The notes: generated by a model not told the origin, from the sequence alone. Shown: positions 44,229-55,132, counted from the first letter of the stretch. The stretch: DNA of 64,000 bases from Thermoleptolyngbya sichuanensis A183 (GCF_013177315.1 NZ_CP053661.1:2604001-2668000), one strand, 5' to 3'. Numbers and translations are program-made.

Positions 44229-46268
44229 ATGTCTGAAACTGTTAGCACAAATGCAGAAAGCCGTACTAGAACCGTGGCGATCGTGGGGCCCTATCTCAGC
44301 GGCAAAACGACGCTTCTGGAAAGCTTGCTGTTTGTCACTGGAGCCATTTCCCGCAAGGGCAGCGTGAATGATAAAAACACGGTCGGGGATGCATCACCCG
44401 AAGCCCGCGATCGCCAGATGACCGTTGAAATTAATGCCGCCAGCACTCAGCAGGGCGGCATTTTGTTTACCTTTCTCGATAGCCCTGGCTCGGTGGAATT
44501 TGCTCAGGAAACCTGCAACGCGCTGATGGGCGTAGATGCCGCCGTGGTAGTCTGCGAGCCAGATCAGGCGCGAGTGCTGACGCTGGCTCCGCTGTTCCAA
44601 TTCCTCGACGACTGGGAAATCCCCCACCTAGTCTTTATCAACAAGATGGATCGAGCCAACGACAGCTTTGCCGACATCCTGAACGCGCTGAAGCAGGTGT
44701 CGAGCCGACCTTTGGTGCTGCATCAATATCCCATCGGTCAGGGCGAAACCTTGCAGGGCTTTATCGACTTGGTGACGGAGCAGGCGTATCACTATCATCC
44801 GGGTGCGCCCGCCGATCCGGTGCCGCTGCCGGAGGCACTACGTGAAGCTGAACACGCCGCCCGTGTTGAAATGCTAGAAACGCTGGCTGATTTTGACGAT
44901 CACCTGCTGGAGGAACTGCTGGAAGAAATTGAGCCGCCAGAAGAGGAAATTATCACCGATTTGAAAATGGAACTGGGCGCAGACCTGATTGTGCCCGTGT
45001 TCATCGGCGTGGCCGAGAAAGATTTTGGCGTGCGGCCGCTGCTGGCAGCGCTGTTGCGGGAGTGTCCTGAACCCAGCGTCATGGCAGAACATCGCGGCAT
45101 CCCTGCGGGCAACGAGCCGCTGGCCCAGGTGCTAAAGACCTACTACACGCCCCAGGGCGGCAAGCTGTCGCTGGTGCGCGTCTGGCGCGGAATGCTGACG
45201 GACGGCATGACCCTGAACGGCGTGCGGATGGGCGGCATGTATCGCCTGATGGGGCAGCAGCAGCAGAGCGTGCAGCGGGCCTATGCGGGCTGCGTGGTGG
45301 CGCTGGCGCGGATGGAAGGGGTGAAAACGGGTGATACGCTGAGCGCTAATGGGGTCGCGGTCGATGCATTGCCCAAGGCAGAGGCGATCGCCCCGGTGTA
45401 TGCCCTCGCCCTCACCGCCGAAAACCGCAACGACGAAGTGAAGCTGAGCAGCGCCCTGACGAAACTGCTGGAAGAAGACCCATCGCTCTATTGGGAGCAG
45501 CACGGCGACACGCGGGAAGTGATCCTCTGGGGCCAAGGCGACATTCACCTGAAGGTGGCGCTTGATCGCCTGCGCCGCAAATACAGCCTGCCCATGAGTA
45601 CGCACCTGCCGCAAATTCCCTACAAGGAAACGATCCGCCGCCCCGGTAAGAATGTCCACGGACGCTACAAACACCAGACCGGTGGACACGGTCAGTTTGG
45701 CGATGTGTATATCGACATCCAGCCGCTGGCGCGGGGTGAGGGCTTCCAGTTTAGCGAAACAATTGTGGGCGGCGTAGTGCCCCGGCAGTACATCCCCGGC
45801 GTGGAAATTGGCGTGCGGGAATACCTCGCCCACGGGCCGCTGGGCTTCCCGGTGGTGGATGTGGCAGTGACGCTGACGAACGGCTCTTACCACAGCGTCG
45901 ATAGCTCAGAGCAGGCATTTAAGCAGGCGGCGCGGTTGGCCATGCAGGAGGGACTGCCCAAATGCGAACCGCAGTTGCTAGAGCCGATTTTGGCGATCGC
46001 CATTTCCATTCCCAGCGAGTTCACTTCCAAGGTGCTGCGGCTGGTGAGCGGGCGGCGCGGTCAAGTACTGGGCTACGATGCCAAGAGCAACTGGCGCGGC
46101 TGGGATGAGGTGTCGGCTTACCTGCCCCAGGCGGAAATGCATGATCTAATTGTCGAATTGCGATCGCTCACAATGGGGGTCGGCTTCTTCCGCTGGCAGT
46201 TCGACCACCTGCAAGAAGTGCCCGATAAAGTTGCTGAGCGCGTCCTTGCCCGCAGCAATGGTGGCTAA
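44229..46268 (+). CDS. Elongation factor G-like protein with altered GTPase site
   Basis: A 679-residue protein with the five-domain EF-G layout. The P-loop is GPYLSGKT (20-27) and G4 is NKMD (138-141). G3 reads DSPGSVEF (84-91) in place of the usual DTPGHVDF: the catalytic His is replaced by Ser. The switch I motif is also divergent (EARDRQMTVE where EF-G has a 'RGITI' sequence). Domains IV and V (VHGRYKHQTGGHGQFGDVYI, SSEQAFKQAARLAMQEGL) are well preserved. It belongs to the EF-G-like paralogues whose ribosome role is not established. The ribosome binding site AGGAGGAA at 44215-44222 is strong. A good terminator follows. Confidence 0.88.
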   Translation: MSETVSTNAESRTRTVAIVGPYLSGKTTLLESLLFVTGAISRKGSVNDKNTVGDASPEARDRQMTVEINAASTQQGGILFTFLDSPGSVEFAQETCNALMGVDAAVVVCEPDQARVLTLAPLFQFLDDWEIPHLVFINKMDRANDSFADILNALKQVSSRPLVLHQYPIGQGETLQGFIDLVTEQAYHYHPGAPADPVPLPEALREAEHAARVEMLETLADFDDHLLEELLEEIEPPEEEIITDLKMELGADLIVPVFIGVAEKDFGVRPLLAALLRECPEPSVMAEHRGIPAGNEPLAQVLKTYYTPQGGKLSLVRVWRGMLTDGMTLNGVRMGGMYRLMGQQQQSVQRAYAGCVVALARMEGVKTGDTLSANGVAVDALPKAEAIAPVYALALTAENRNDEVKLSSALTKLLEEDPSLYWEQHGDTREVILWGQGDIHLKVALDRLRRKYSLPMSTHLPQIPYKETIRRPGKNVHGRYKHQTGGHGQFGDVYIDIQPLARGEGFQFSETIVGGVVPRQYIPGVEIGVREYLAHGPLGFPVVDVAVTLTNGSYHSVDSSEQAFKQAARLAMQEGLPKCEPQLLEPILAIAISIPSEFTSKVLRLVSGRRGQVLGYDAKSNWRGWDEVSAYLPQAEMHDLIVELRSLTMGVGFFRWQFDHLQEVPDKVAERVLARSNGG

Positions 46269-46304
46269 GACTTCGGTCGAACCAGTACTTTAGATCCCCC
46301 CAAA

Positions 46305-46330
46305 TCCCCCTTGGCAAGGGGGACTTTTTT
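46305..46330 (+). terminator. Intrinsic terminator of the EF-G-like gene
   Basis: TCCCCCTT pairs with AAGGGGGA around loop GGC and is followed by CTTTTTT. It is placed between the convergent EF-G-like and leuS genes. Confidence 0.85.
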
Positions 46331-46335
46331 GTGGC

Positions 46336-48906
46336 TTACTGCACCACGAAATTTACCAGCTTGCCCGGTACGACAACCACTTTTTTGATGGTCTTGCCCT
46401 CGATATAGCGCTGGGCCAGTTCGGACTCTGTGGCCAGTTGTTCTAGCGTTTGGGCATCGGCTCCCGCAGGCACCTGAATGGTGCCCCGCGTCTTGCCCAT
46501 AATCTGAATCACCAGCGGAATCTCATCCACCACCAGCGCTTCTGGATCGGCCACAGGCCAGGCGTGATGATGCACTGAGTCGGCATGTCCCAGCAGGTGC
46601 CACAGTTCCTCAGCAATGTGTGGCGCAAAGGGAGCCAGCAGCGCCAGCAGCGTTTCAATTCCTTCGGCGTAAACTGGAGACTCCTTGCAGGGAGCATCAT
46701 TCAGCGCATTGCTCAGCTTCATTAGCTCCGACACTGCCGTATTAAACTGATAGTCGCCCTCTAGGTCTTCGGTGATTTCCTTAATTGCTGTATGAATCGC
46801 CCGCCGCAGATCCTTTTCGGGCTTGGTCAGTTCGCCAGAACCTTGCGGCTTCGCCCCTGATGCCTGGAATTCCGTAACCAAGCGCCAGACCCGGTTCAAA
46901 AAGCGGAACTGCCCCTCTACATCGGCATCGTCCCATTCCAGATCCTTCTCTGGCGGTGCTTTGAACAAAATGAACATGCGGGCGGTGTCTGCGCCGTATT
47001 TCTCCAGCACGTCCTTCGGGTCGATGCCGTTGTATTTCGACTTCGACATTTTCTCGAAGACGACCTCCAGCCTGTCGCCCGTGGCAGGATCGCGGGGATC
47101 AGACAGGTCGGCAATATCCGCCGGAGCGATGTATTTGCCCGTCACCGGGTTCTTGTAGGCGGCCGCCTGCACCATACCCTGGGTCAGCAGGCGCTTGAAG
47201 GGTTCGTCGAAGTTGAGCAAGTGGCGATCGCGCAGCACTTTGGTAAAGAATCGCGAATACAGCAGGTGCAAAATCGCGTGTTCAATGCCGCCGACGTATT
47301 GATCCACCGGCATCCAGTCGTTCGTCTTGGCCGGGTCAAAGGCAGCGCTTTCATTTCGCGCATCAGGATAGCGCAGGAAATACCACGACGAACAGATAAA
47401 CGTGTCCATCGTGTCGGTTTCGCGCTTGGCGGGTTCGCCGCAACTAGGGCAGGGCACATTCACCCAGTTCTCTAGCTTCGCCAGGGGCGACGGCCCCCGC
47501 CCCGAAAACTCCACCTGTTCTGGCAGCGTCACGGGAAGCTGGTCATCGGGAACGGGCACTGTGCCGCAACTGGGGCAATGCACCACCGGAATCGGGCAGC
47601 CCCAATAGCGCTGACGAGAAATCAGCCAGTCCCGCAGGCGATAGTTAGCCGTGCCCTTGCCTTTGCCGTTGGCTTCTAGCCATTTCACGGCGGCTTCCAC
47701 GCTCTGCCCAGCGCCTTTGCCCGCCGGGATGCCGTCCAGTGGCCCAGAATGAACCATCACGCCCTCGCCTGCATGAGCCACGGTCATCGTGTCGCCATCC
47801 AGTGTCTCGCCTTCCGGCTGCACCACAACCTTCACCTTTAGCCCAAACTTGCGGGCAAACTCAAAGTCGCGCTGGTCGTGCGCGGGCACCGCCATAATCG
47901 CGCCCGTGCCGTAGCCCATCAGCACATAGTCAGCAATCCAGACGGGAATCTGCTCACCGTTTACCGGGTTAATCGCGTAGCTGCCCGTCCACACGCCCGT
48001 TTTCTCGCGATCTTCCGCCGTGCGATCGATTTCGCTCTTGTCAGCGGCCTCGGCTTTGTAGGCGGCGACGGCGGCAGACTGGGCTGGGGTTGTTAGCTTG
48101 TCCACCAGCGGATGCTCCGGCGACAGCACCATAAAGGTCGCCCCCCACAGCGTGTCGGGGCGCGTCGTATAAACCGTCAGGTCGTCGCCTGCTTCGGTTT
48201 TGAAGACGACCTCTGCGCCCGTAGACTTGCCGATCCAGTTTTCCTGCATCAGGCGGACGCGCTCGGGCCAGCCGTCGAGCTGGTTCAGGTCTTGCAGCAG
48301 TTGTTCAGCGTAGTCGGTGATTTTCAAAAACCACTGCTTCAGCAAACGCCGCTCCACCTTTGCGCCCGATCGCCAGGATTTGCCCTCGCTATCGACCTGC
48401 TCGTTCGCTAGCACAGTCTGGTCGATGGGGTCCCAGTTCACCGCTGCTTCTTTCTGGTAGGCCAGCCCTGCCTGGAAAAATTGCAGAAAAATCCACTGCG
48501 TCCATTTGTAATAATCGGGCGAGCAGGTGGTGACTTCGCGGTCCCAGTCGTAGGACAGGCCCAGCCGCTTGAGCTGGGCGCGCATCTGGGCGACGTTCTG
48601 ATAGGTCCACTTGGCAGGCGCAATGCCCCGATCGATCGCCGCATTTTCCGCAGGCAGTCCAAACGCATCCCAACCCATCGGGTGTAGCACGCGATAGCCG
48701 CGCATTCGCTGCACGCGGGCGATCACGTCGGTAATTGTGTAGTTGCGGACGTGGCCCATGTGCAGATTGCCCGACGGATAGGGAAACATGGACAGCGCGT
48801 AAAACTTGGGCTTGCTAGGGTCTTCCAGCGTTTGGTCTAGCCCTTGCGCGTCCCACGCAGTTTGCCACTTTTCCTCAATCTCGGCGGGGTTGTATCGGGA
48901 CTCCAC
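46336..48906 (-). CDS. leuS: Leucyl-tRNA synthetase
   Basis: An 856-residue class I synthetase of normal bacterial length. Signature motifs: HMGH in [18 protein letters not shown] (about 43-60), the Cys-rich zinc module ([15 protein letters not shown]), the editing domain with [13 protein letters not shown], and [12 protein letters not shown] as the KMSKS loop. It charges tRNA-Leu in the cytosol and hydrolyses mischarged products. The start ATG at 48906 gives [16 protein letters not shown] tRNA-Leu (CAA) gene is present at 60762-60843. The gene converges with the EF-G-like gene. Confidence 0.98.
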   Translation of the reverse strand: MESRYNPAEIEEKWQTAWDAQGLDQTLEDPSKPKFYALSMFPYPSGNLHMGHVRNYTITDVIARVQRMRGYRVLHPMGWDAFGLPAENAAIDRGIAPAKWTYQNVAQMRAQLKRLGLSYDWDREVTTCSPDYYKWTQWIFLQFFQAGLAYQKEAAVNWDPIDQTVLANEQVDSEGKSWRSGAKVERRLLKQWFLKITDYAEQLLQDLNQLDGWPERVRLMQENWIGKSTGAEVVFKTEAGDDLTVYTTRPDTLWGATFMVLSPEHPLVDKLTTPAQSAAVAAYKAEAADKSEIDRTAEDREKTGVWTGSYAINPVNGEQIPVWIADYVLMGYGTGAIMAVPAHDQRDFEFARKFGLKVKVVVQPEGETLDGDTMTVAHAGEGVMVHSGPLDGIPAGKGAGQSVEAAVKWLEANGKGKGTANYRLRDWLISRQRYWGCPIPVVHCPSCGTVPVPDDQLPVTLPEQVEFSGRGPSPLAKLENWVNVPCPSCGEPAKRETDTMDTFICSSWYFLRYPDARNESAAFDPAKTNDWMPVDQYVGGIEHAILHLLYSRFFTKVLRDRHLLNFDEPFKRLLTQGMVQAAAYKNPVTGKYIAPADIADLSDPRDPATGDRLEVVFEKMSKSKYNGIDPKDVLEKYGADTARMFILFKAPPEKDLEWDDADVEGQFRFLNRVWRLVTEFQASGAKPQGSGELTKPEKDLRRAIHTAIKEITEDLEGDYQFNTAVSELMKLSNALNDAPCKESPVYAEGIETLLALLAPFAPHIAEELWHLLGHADSVHHHAWPVADPEALVVDEIPLVIQIMGKTRGTIQVPAGADAQTLEQLATESELAQRYIEGKTIKKVVVVPGKLVNFVVQ

Positions 48907-49256
48907 GAACGCAACTCCTTGTATGTCTTGGTTTGCAGGGATGGGGAACGGAAAGTACCCTCCATTTTAAGCCTTAAACGCAGCCTGGGACGGGCGGAAT
49001 TGTGGGGCAGCGACCCAGAAGGCGATCGCCCCTGATCAGCGCCCTCTCCCCTCTGCACAGCCCTGATGCTTCATTGGCTAGCGAGATCGCCCTCTTTCCT
49101 GACCCTGCACAACCTAGTGCTAGGCAAACTGATGCACAAACTCCCGCTGTGCCGCCACCGACAGCGCCCCCGATCGCACGGCCTGTACCGTGGCGATCGC
49201 CGCTTCTGGGCCGTGACCTAGCTTTACCAGACATTATGTTGGTTCCTGGGTTGGTT
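48907..49256. other. Intergenic region between leuS and acr3
   Basis: 350 bases, both neighbours on the minus strand. One frame on the minus strand is open for 37 codons without a start (HGPEAAIATVQAVRSGALSV) and could be a leftover of a gene. No other content is visible. The leuS promoter lies here. Confidence 0.4.
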
Positions 49257-50423
49257 TCATAGCGGGTTCTGCGGCAAATTCCGAATACATCGAGGGTCGG
49301 GTAGCGTCGCTTTTTCCGGTTCACGGGGAAACCAGAACGCTGTGCGCTTGCAAACTTCCACCAGCATTAGCATGACGGGCACTTCGATCAGCACGCCCAC
49401 CACGGTCGCCAGCGCCGCGCCAGAGTTGAGGCCGAAGAGCGTGACGGCCGTGGCGATCGCCACTTCAAAATGGTTACTCGCACCGATCATCGCTGCCGGA
49501 GCCGCGTCTTCGTAAGAGAGGCCCAGTTTTTGGGCTGCCCCGTAGGAAATCAGAAAAATAAAGTTCGTCTGCACAAACAGCGGCACTGCAATCAGCAAAA
49601 TATGCAGCGGATTTTGCACGATCAAGTCGCCCTTGAAGGCAAACAGCAGCACCAGCGTCGTCAGCAGCGCTACCACTGCCACCGGGCTGAGATAACGCAA
49701 AAACACGCGCTCAAACCAGACCTTGCCCTTGTTTCGCAAGATCCAGGTGCGCGAAATGGCTCCTGCCAACAGCGGCAGCCCCACGTAAACCAGCACCGAC
49801 AGCACAATCGTTTCCCACGGAACCGAGAGATTGTTTGCCGCCAACAGCCAGCGGCCCAGCGGTGCGTAGAGAAACAGCATGACCAGAGAATTGACCGCTA
49901 CCATTACCAGCGTCAAACCCTGATTGCCAAAGGACAGGTAACCCCACATCAGCACCATCGCCGTGCAGGGCGCAATGCCCAGCAAAATTGTTCCCGCAAT
50001 GTAGGAGTTTGCCAGCGAGATTTCACTGCCCCGGATCACTTCTGTTCCAGTAATCAGCGGACGGAACAGGTATCCCAAAAAGAATTGGGCAAAGGCGACC
50101 ATTGTGAACGGCTTGATGAACCAGTTCACCACCAGCGTTAGCAGCACCGGGCGCGGCGTTCGAGCGGCCCGCTTTGCCTGCGAAAAATCAATTTTTACCA
50201 TGATGGGATACATCATGAAGAACAGGCAAATGGCAATTGGAACGGACACCTGATAAACACTCATGCGGTCGAGGGCGATCGCCACATTGGGAAACAGGCG
50301 GCCCAGCGCAATACCCCCCAGAATGCACAGAAACACCCACAGCGTCAGGTAGCGCTCAAAGATGCTAAGACGATTGCCAGCTCGAACCGAACTGGCAGGA
50401 GAGGAGGACTTTTCAAATGACAT
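49257..50423 (-). CDS. acr3: Arsenite efflux transporter Acr3
   Basis: A 388-residue membrane protein with about ten hydrophobic spans. [20 protein letters not shown] at the N-terminus and [20 protein letters not shown] with the essential Cys are typical of the Acr3 (BASS-superfamily) arsenite exporters. Also visible is [20 protein letters not shown]. It expels As(III) driven by the proton-motive force. It is the last gene of the ars cluster, 293 bases after arsJ. The insertion element between them may separate it from the rest of the transcript. Confidence 0.93.
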   Translation of the reverse strand: MSFEKSSSPASSVRAGNRLSIFERYLTLWVFLCILGGIALGRLFPNVAIALDRMSVYQVSVPIAICLFFMMYPIMVKIDFSQAKRAARTPRPVLLTLVVNWFIKPFTMVAFAQFFLGYLFRPLITGTEVIRGSEISLANSYIAGTILLGIAPCTAMVLMWGYLSFGNQGLTLVMVAVNSLVMLFLYAPLGRWLLAANNLSVPWETIVLSVLVYVGLPLLAGAISRTWILRNKGKVWFERVFLRYLSPVAVVALLTTLVLLFAFKGDLIVQNPLHILLIAVPLFVQTNFIFLISYGAAQKLGLSYEDAAPAAMIGASNHFEVAIATAVTLFGLNSGAALATVVGVLIEVPVMLMLVEVCKRTAFWFPREPEKATLPDPRCIRNLPQNPL

Positions 50424-50545
50424 AGACCACCACGATATCTGGAACGCCAGAAAGACTATAAAAAGGTTAGAGAAAGGTTGAAAACGCGCAGGAGCAGTGA
50501 ATTCGCGCTAAAAACCAGCAAAACCTCTATTCTAAAGCCTTTATT

Positions 50546-50703
50546 CTAGGACGTGCTTTAAAGCCCTTTTGATCCCCCCTAGCCCCCCTTAAAAAAGGGG
50601 GGAACCGAGCCGAATCACTCCGGAGATCCCCCTTAATAAGGGGGATTTAGGGAGATCGACTCAAGGCAATCAACGACCTAGAAAGTTTTAAGACACTGCC
50701 TAG
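50546..50703. mobile_element. About 158-bp inverted-repeat element between arsJ and acr3
   Basis: The left end CTAGGACGTGCTTTAAAGC and the right end GTTTTAAGACACTGCCTAG are imperfect inverted copies. The interior is GATCCCCCC...TTAAAAAAGGGGGG palindromes like those inside the element at 21484-21672. It does not encode a protein. Confidence 0.55.
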
Positions 50704-50716
50704 CGATGAGACAGAG

Positions 50717-51973
50717 CTAATCTCCATCGCCGCCTTTCCAGGCTACAGACGGCATCGGCTTGGGGTCGGGCAGGCGCAACTCAATGAGCCAGGCCGCCAA
50801 CACAAACAGGCTCGACACCCAAAGACAGCCCACCAGCCCAAAAAGCTGATAGATCAAACCCGATAGCACCGTTCCCGCTAGTCGCCCCGCCGAGTTTGCC
50901 ATGTAGTAAAACCCAACATTCAGCGCTACCTTGTCATCATCGGTGAACGCCAACACGAGATAGGAATGAACGGCTGAATTGAACGCAAAGATGATGCCAA
51001 AGAGCATCAGTCCCACTACAATCACCGCATCAGGGGGAAGATTAGTGGTCAGACCGAGGGCGATCGCCGCTGGAACGGCCGTCAGAATCAGCGTCCAAAA
51101 CTGAATCGTCACGGCGCGGGGCGGCTGTCCACCATTAAAGCGACGCAACAGAGTCGGCGCGAGGAATTGAATAATCCCATAGCCGATCACCCAGCAAGCC
51201 AGGAAGCCGCCCGCCTGAAAGAACGACCAACCCAGCACGCTCCGCAGGAAGACCGGAAGCCCCACGACAAACCACACGTCACGCGAACCGAACAGGAAAA
51301 ACCGCGCTAGTGACAGGATATTAATTTCCCGACTCTTGGAAAAAAGCTGCGTAAATTTGACCTTGGACTTGATTTTGCCCATGCCGCTGGGCAGGAAAAA
51401 GCCCGTCAGCAGGATCAGCGCCAGACCCGCCGCCATGATCCAGAGCGATCGCTCAAACCCAAACAGCGACAGCAGCGCCGCCCCCAGGAAAAAGCCCACA
51501 CCCTTCAGCGCGTTTTTGGAACCCGTTAGCACTGCCACCCATTTGAACAGCGACGACTGCGCCTCCTGCGGCACGACTAGCCGAATCGCGCTCTTGGAAC
51601 TCATCTTGGTCAGGTCTTTGGCGATTCCCGAAAACGCCTGCGACACCATCACATACAGCACTGCAAACCACTGCGCCCAGTCGCGGTTCAAGAACGACAG
51701 CATCAGCAGCGCCAGAACCTGCAACGCAATGCCTGCATACAGCGTCACCTTTAGACCCAGTTGCGACCCAATCCAGCCGCCCAAAAAGTTGGTGACAATG
51801 CCGAAGATTTCGTAAAACAGGAACAGAAACGCAATTTCCAGCGGCGTATAGCCAATTTCGTTGAAATACAGCAGCACCAGCATCCGCAGCGCCCCGTCTG
51901 TCAGCGTAAAGCCCCAATAGGCCAAGGTGACAAGAGCGTAGTTTTTGACGTTGGCAGCTTGGGTAGCAGTCAT
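50717..51973 (-). CDS. arsJ: Organoarsenical efflux permease ArsJ (MFS)
   Basis: A 418-residue major facilitator protein with about 12 spans. The N-terminus NYALVTLAYWGFTLTDGALR and MLVLLYFNEIGYTPLEIAFL is the ArsJ signature. ArsJ exports 1-arseno-3-phosphoglycerate, which forms when GAPDH uses arsenate in place of phosphate and which breaks down outside the cell. The pairing with the adjacent gapdh gene (105 bases upstream) is the known two-gene arsenate resistance route. The start ATG at 51973 gives MTATQAANVKN. Confidence 0.92.
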   Translation of the reverse strand: MTATQAANVKNYALVTLAYWGFTLTDGALRMLVLLYFNEIGYTPLEIAFLFLFYEIFGIVTNFLGGWIGSQLGLKVTLYAGIALQVLALLMLSFLNRDWAQWFAVLYVMVSQAFSGIAKDLTKMSSKSAIRLVVPQEAQSSLFKWVAVLTGSKNALKGVGFFLGAALLSLFGFERSLWIMAAGLALILLTGFFLPSGMGKIKSKVKFTQLFSKSREINILSLARFFLFGSRDVWFVVGLPVFLRSVLGWSFFQAGGFLACWVIGYGIIQFLAPTLLRRFNGGQPPRAVTIQFWTLILTAVPAAIALGLTTNLPPDAVIVVGLMLFGIIFAFNSAVHSYLVLAFTDDDKVALNVGFYYMANSAGRLAGTVLSGLIYQLFGLVGCLWVSSLFVLAAWLIELRLPDPKPMPSVAWKGGDGD

Positions 51974-52078
51974 AAAGCGTTTGAGGTAGTGGGGTTTGGG
52001 GATGGGCCGTGAGGCTGCTGTATTTCGCTGCTGTATTTTACGGCTGTATTTTACTGACGATGGGTTCAGGACACTTCC

Positions 52079-53113
52079 TCATGCCCGCAAGACGGCCACC
52101 TTCTTCGCCAGTTCCGCCATCCGGTTCGCATACCCCCACTCGTTGTCGTACCACGCCAGAATTTTTACCTGCGTGTCGTCGATGACCATTGTGGAGAGCG
52201 CGTCGATGATGCTGGAGCGGGGATCGTCTTTGTAGTCAATGGAGACGAGGGGGCGCTCTTCGTAGCCGAGGATGCCGTTCAGCGGGGCAGTTTCGGAAGC
52301 AGTTTTGAGCAGTTGGTTCACCTCTTGGATCGTTGTGGGGCGGGCGACTTCAAATACGCAGTCGGTGAGGGAGGCATTGAGCAGGGGGACGCGGACGGCG
52401 AGGCCGTTGAGCTTGCCTTTGAGTTCGGGATAGATGAGGGCGATCGCCGTTGCAGAACCCGTCGTCGTGGGGATCAGCGACATCCCCGTGGCGCGGGCGC
52501 GGCGCAGGTCTTTGTGGGGCGCGTCTACGATTGTCTGCGTGTTGGTGTGGTCGTGGACAGTGGTAATCACACCGTGCCTGATCCCAATGCCTTCGTGAAT
52601 CACCTTTACTACGGGAGCCAGGCAGTTCGTAGTGCAAGAAGCCGCCGTTAGCAGGTGATGCTCAGCAGGGTTGTAGAGGTGATCATTCACGCCCATCACC
52701 ACATTCAGCGCCCCCGTTTTCACCGGAGCCGCCACAATCACCTTCTGCACACCGCGTTTGAAATACGGCTCCAGCGTTTCCACCGTGCGAAACTTGCCCG
52801 ACGCTTCTAGCACCAGGTCTACACCATACTCTTCCCAGGGCACCTCGCTAGGGCTGCTGTGTTCGCTAAAGCTAAGGGACTGGTCGTTAATGCGAATACG
52901 GTCATCTCTTTCCGCCACCACCTCATGCCCCCAGCGCCCATGCACCGAGTCGAACTTCAGCAGATGCGCCGCGCAGTCTGCCCCGCCTTTGACCTCGTTG
53001 ATGTGGACAAACTCCAGTTCGGGCCAGTCCCAGGCTGCCCGCAACGCCAGTCGTCCAATTCGGCCAAAGCCATTGATGCCAACTTTAATGGAAGAAGCTT
53101 GTGTAGCGGTCAT
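52079..53113 (-). CDS. ArsJ-associated glyceraldehyde-3-phosphate dehydrogenase
   Basis: A 344-residue phosphorylating [17 protein letters not shown] (11-22) is the NAD(P) loop, SCTTNC with Cys160 the catalytic site, and His187 in TTVHDHT the base. In an ars cluster this isoenzyme makes 1-arseno-3-phosphoglycerate from arsenate and glyceraldehyde-3-phosphate as the substrate of ArsJ. Its unusual HDHT (usually HSYT) and longer N-terminus suggest a paralogue distinct from the housekeeping Gap1/Gap2. It lies 101 bases after the pstS-like gene. Confidence 0.93.
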   Translation of the reverse strand: MTATQASSIKVGINGFGRIGRLALRAAWDWPELEFVHINEVKGGADCAAHLLKFDSVHGRWGHEVVAERDDRIRINDQSLSFSEHSSPSEVPWEEYGVDLVLEASGKFRTVETLEPYFKRGVQKVIVAAPVKTGALNVVMGVNDHLYNPAEHHLLTAASCTTNCLAPVVKVIHEGIGIRHGVITTVHDHTNTQTIVDAPHKDLRRARATGMSLIPTTTGSATAIALIYPELKGKLNGLAVRVPLLNASLTDCVFEVARPTTIQEVNQLLKTASETAPLNGILGYEERPLVSIDYKDDPRSSIIDALSTMVIDDTQVKILAWYDNEWGYANRMAELAKKVAVLRA

Positions 53114-53214
53114 GCGGGGTTAGGAGAGTGGGAGATTGCAGAGTAAAGCTTGACATCAAGCGGGCACAGCCTAGCCCTGAGACTAAACCGCGCCCGCGTT
53201 TTGCCGAGTGCTGC

Positions 53215-54351
53215 TTAGAAGGCGGCTTCTTTTTGCAGCAGGTCTTCCAGTTTTAGATCTGTGGGGGCTGCCCCTCCAAACACAGTGCCCACCTTACCCG
53301 TTTGGAAATGGGTCAGCGCAATGTTGTAGACCTCATCGGGCAGGGGCACGTAGCCTACCACCCTGGCCAAAAATCGGCCGTTGTTGAGGTAGTACTCTAC
53401 AAACTCTTTGAGCTTGGGGTTCTTTTCAACCGAATCCGCGTTGACATAGATGAACAGCGGTCGCGCCAGGGGTTGATAAGTCCCTTCTCGAACCGCCTCT
53501 GCGGAGGGTTCGACCGGGCCTGCGCCGTTGTCGATTGGCACTGCCCGCAGCAGCGTGCGGCTTTCTTCAAAGTAGGCAAGACCGAAATAGCCCAAGGCAT
53601 TGGGGTTGTTGCGAACGCCGCGCACGAGATCGTAGTCATTTTCGCTGGCAGTGTAGTCCTTGCGGCTGGCTCCGGTTTCACCCACGATTGCCTCGGTGAA
53701 GTAGTCAAACGTACCCGAATCGCTGCCTGCGCCGTAGAGTTCTAGCGGGCGATCGGGGAAGGTCGAGCGCACCTGGTTCCAGCGCGTAATCCGGCCTTCG
53801 GCACTGGGTTCCCAGATTTTTTTCAATTCTGCGACGGTCAGCGAATCGACCCAGTTGTTGTCTCGATGAACGGCCACCGTTAGCGCATCATAGGCGACGG
53901 GTAGCTCGTAGTAGCGAACGCCCGCAGCTTTGCAAGCATCCATTTCGCGCCTGTTGATGGGGCGAGAGGCGTTGCTGATATCGGTTTCGCCTGCACAGAA
54001 TTTTCGGAAGCCTGCTGAGGTTCCCGAAAACGCAACTTTGACTTCTGGATAATCTTTGCGCTCGAAGGCGTATTCTTTAACGACTTCATCGGTGATGGGA
54101 TAGACCGTGCTGGAACCGTCGATGGTGATGATTGCCTCGGCCGGGGCGACGGGCTTTCCGGTGGTGTCGGTGGCGGCGGGCACTCCGGGCGATTCTGTGA
54201 TGACGGGTGGTGTGGGTACGCTACAGGCTGCGATGGTTAGGCTGGTGGCGATCGCCATCACTGAATATCGAACCAGAGAATATCGAACCAAAGAATTTTG
54301 CATCTTTTGCATCTTAGAAAGATTGCTGAGCGCTTGGATAATTGCTTTCAT
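53215..54351 (-). CDS. PstS-family phosphate-binding lipoprotein in the ars cluster
   Basis: A 378-residue periplasmic binding protein of the PstS family: [60 protein letters not shown] and [20 protein letters not shown] are phosphate-site loops. The N-terminus ends in the lipobox IAAC, so it is a lipoprotein. A tandem duplication gives [12 protein letters not shown] ahead of the signal peptide; the true start may be downstream of it. PstS proteins bind phosphate far better than arsenate. In an ars cluster it could help uptake of phosphate against arsenate; transporter subunits are not in the window. Confidence 0.9.
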   Translation of the reverse strand: MKAIIQALSNLSKMQKMQNSLVRYSLVRYSVMAIATSLTIAACSVPTPPVITESPGVPAATDTTGKPVAPAEAIITIDGSSTVYPITDEVVKEYAFERKDYPEVKVAFSGTSAGFRKFCAGETDISNASRPINRREMDACKAAGVRYYELPVAYDALTVAVHRDNNWVDSLTVAELKKIWEPSAEGRITRWNQVRSTFPDRPLELYGAGSDSGTFDYFTEAIVGETGASRKDYTASENDYDLVRGVRNNPNALGYFGLAYFEESRTLLRAVPIDNGAGPVEPSAEAVREGTYQPLARPLFIYVNADSVEKNPKLKEFVEYYLNNGRFLARVVGYVPLPDEVYNIALTHFQTGKVGTVFGGAAPTDLKLEDLLQKEAAF

Positions 54352-54811
54352 GGGTAGCCTTACTCCTGAGTTGCATCCAGGGCTAGACCAACGTTGGTCT
54401 GCTAGTGAACACGATTGTCCAATCGTGCAGCCAGGAAACCTTTGTCGGCAGGAACACAGACGCTTTAAGTTTTGTTTATAGCGATCGCAAAAAATTGCAA
54501 AAAACTTGTCTCAAACCTTAACTTGGCTGGGTTAGCAGCCCACCTAAAGCTTGACTGGAAAATCCGCCGGAGCTAAAACCTCTGCTCAGTTCGGCCCATC
54601 GTCCTCAACCTGCCAAATCAGCAGCCTGAGTCAAACTTGTGAAATAAACCTAGACAAACTAAGAAATATTGATACATCAAATAAAGTCGATGAGTCAAGC
54701 TGCAATGTAGCCTACAACACAGAAACTTTCAACGATTTATTAAATTACGCGCCTGAGCCAAAAAACCGCTCCAGAAGACCCCTAGCCCTCCGTCAGCGAA
54801 CCCTGCTGCTG
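54352..54811. other. Intergenic region between arsR and pstS-like gene
   Basis: 460 bases, both neighbours on the minus strand. No gene is supported; frames here are short and AT-rich. A promoter for the pstS-gapdh-arsJ genes may lie here, since the gap is too long for simple read-through. Confidence 0.45.
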
Positions 54812-55132
54812 CTAGGCACAGGGACGACCCGGACGAGCCTGTCCGCAGCGGCGAAAATCTGCCAAAAACTGCTCCAATAGCGCAAATTGCGGCAGATTCA
54901 GGCTGTAGTATATCCAGCGACCCTCTTGACGAGCGATGACCAGCCCTGCTTCGCGCAGCGCCTTGAGGTGAAACGACAGCTTGGATTGCGACACATCTAG
55001 CACGTCGCACAAATCGCACACGCATAGTTCCTGAGTCCGCAGCGCGTCGATGATTTGCAGGCGCAGCGGTTCCGACAGAGCGTGAAATCCGGCAATAGTC
55101 TGGGCAGGAGTGAGGGCGATCGCTTCAGCCAT
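54812..55132 (-). CDS. arsR: Arsenic-responsive repressor ArsR
   Basis: I place the start at the ATG at 55132 (106 residues, MAEAIALTPAQT), because the 30 residues upstream do not resemble the family. The winged helix contains FHALSEPLRLQIIDALR and SQSKLSFHLKALREAGLV. As(III) ligands are visible as ELCVCDLCDVL in helix alpha3, and two further Cys residues lie in the tail CGQARPGRPCA. Binding of arsenite releases the repressor from the ars promoter. It is the first gene of the minus-strand cluster. Confidence 0.92.
   Translation of the reverse strand: MAEAIALTPAQTIAGFHALSEPLRLQIIDALRTQELCVCDLCDVLDVSQSKLSFHLKALREAGLVIARQEGRWIYYSLNLPQFALLEQFLADFRRCGQARPGRPCA

Noticed and set aside
48974-49324. 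116-codon minus-strand frame between leuS and acr3
   Set aside because: It overlaps the end of acr3 in another frame and is Gly/Arg/Cys-rich without pattern.
52079-53113. Housekeeping GAPDH (gap1 or gap2)
   Set aside because: Its position between a PstS-like gene and arsJ and its HDHT sequence favour the arsenate-linked paralogue.
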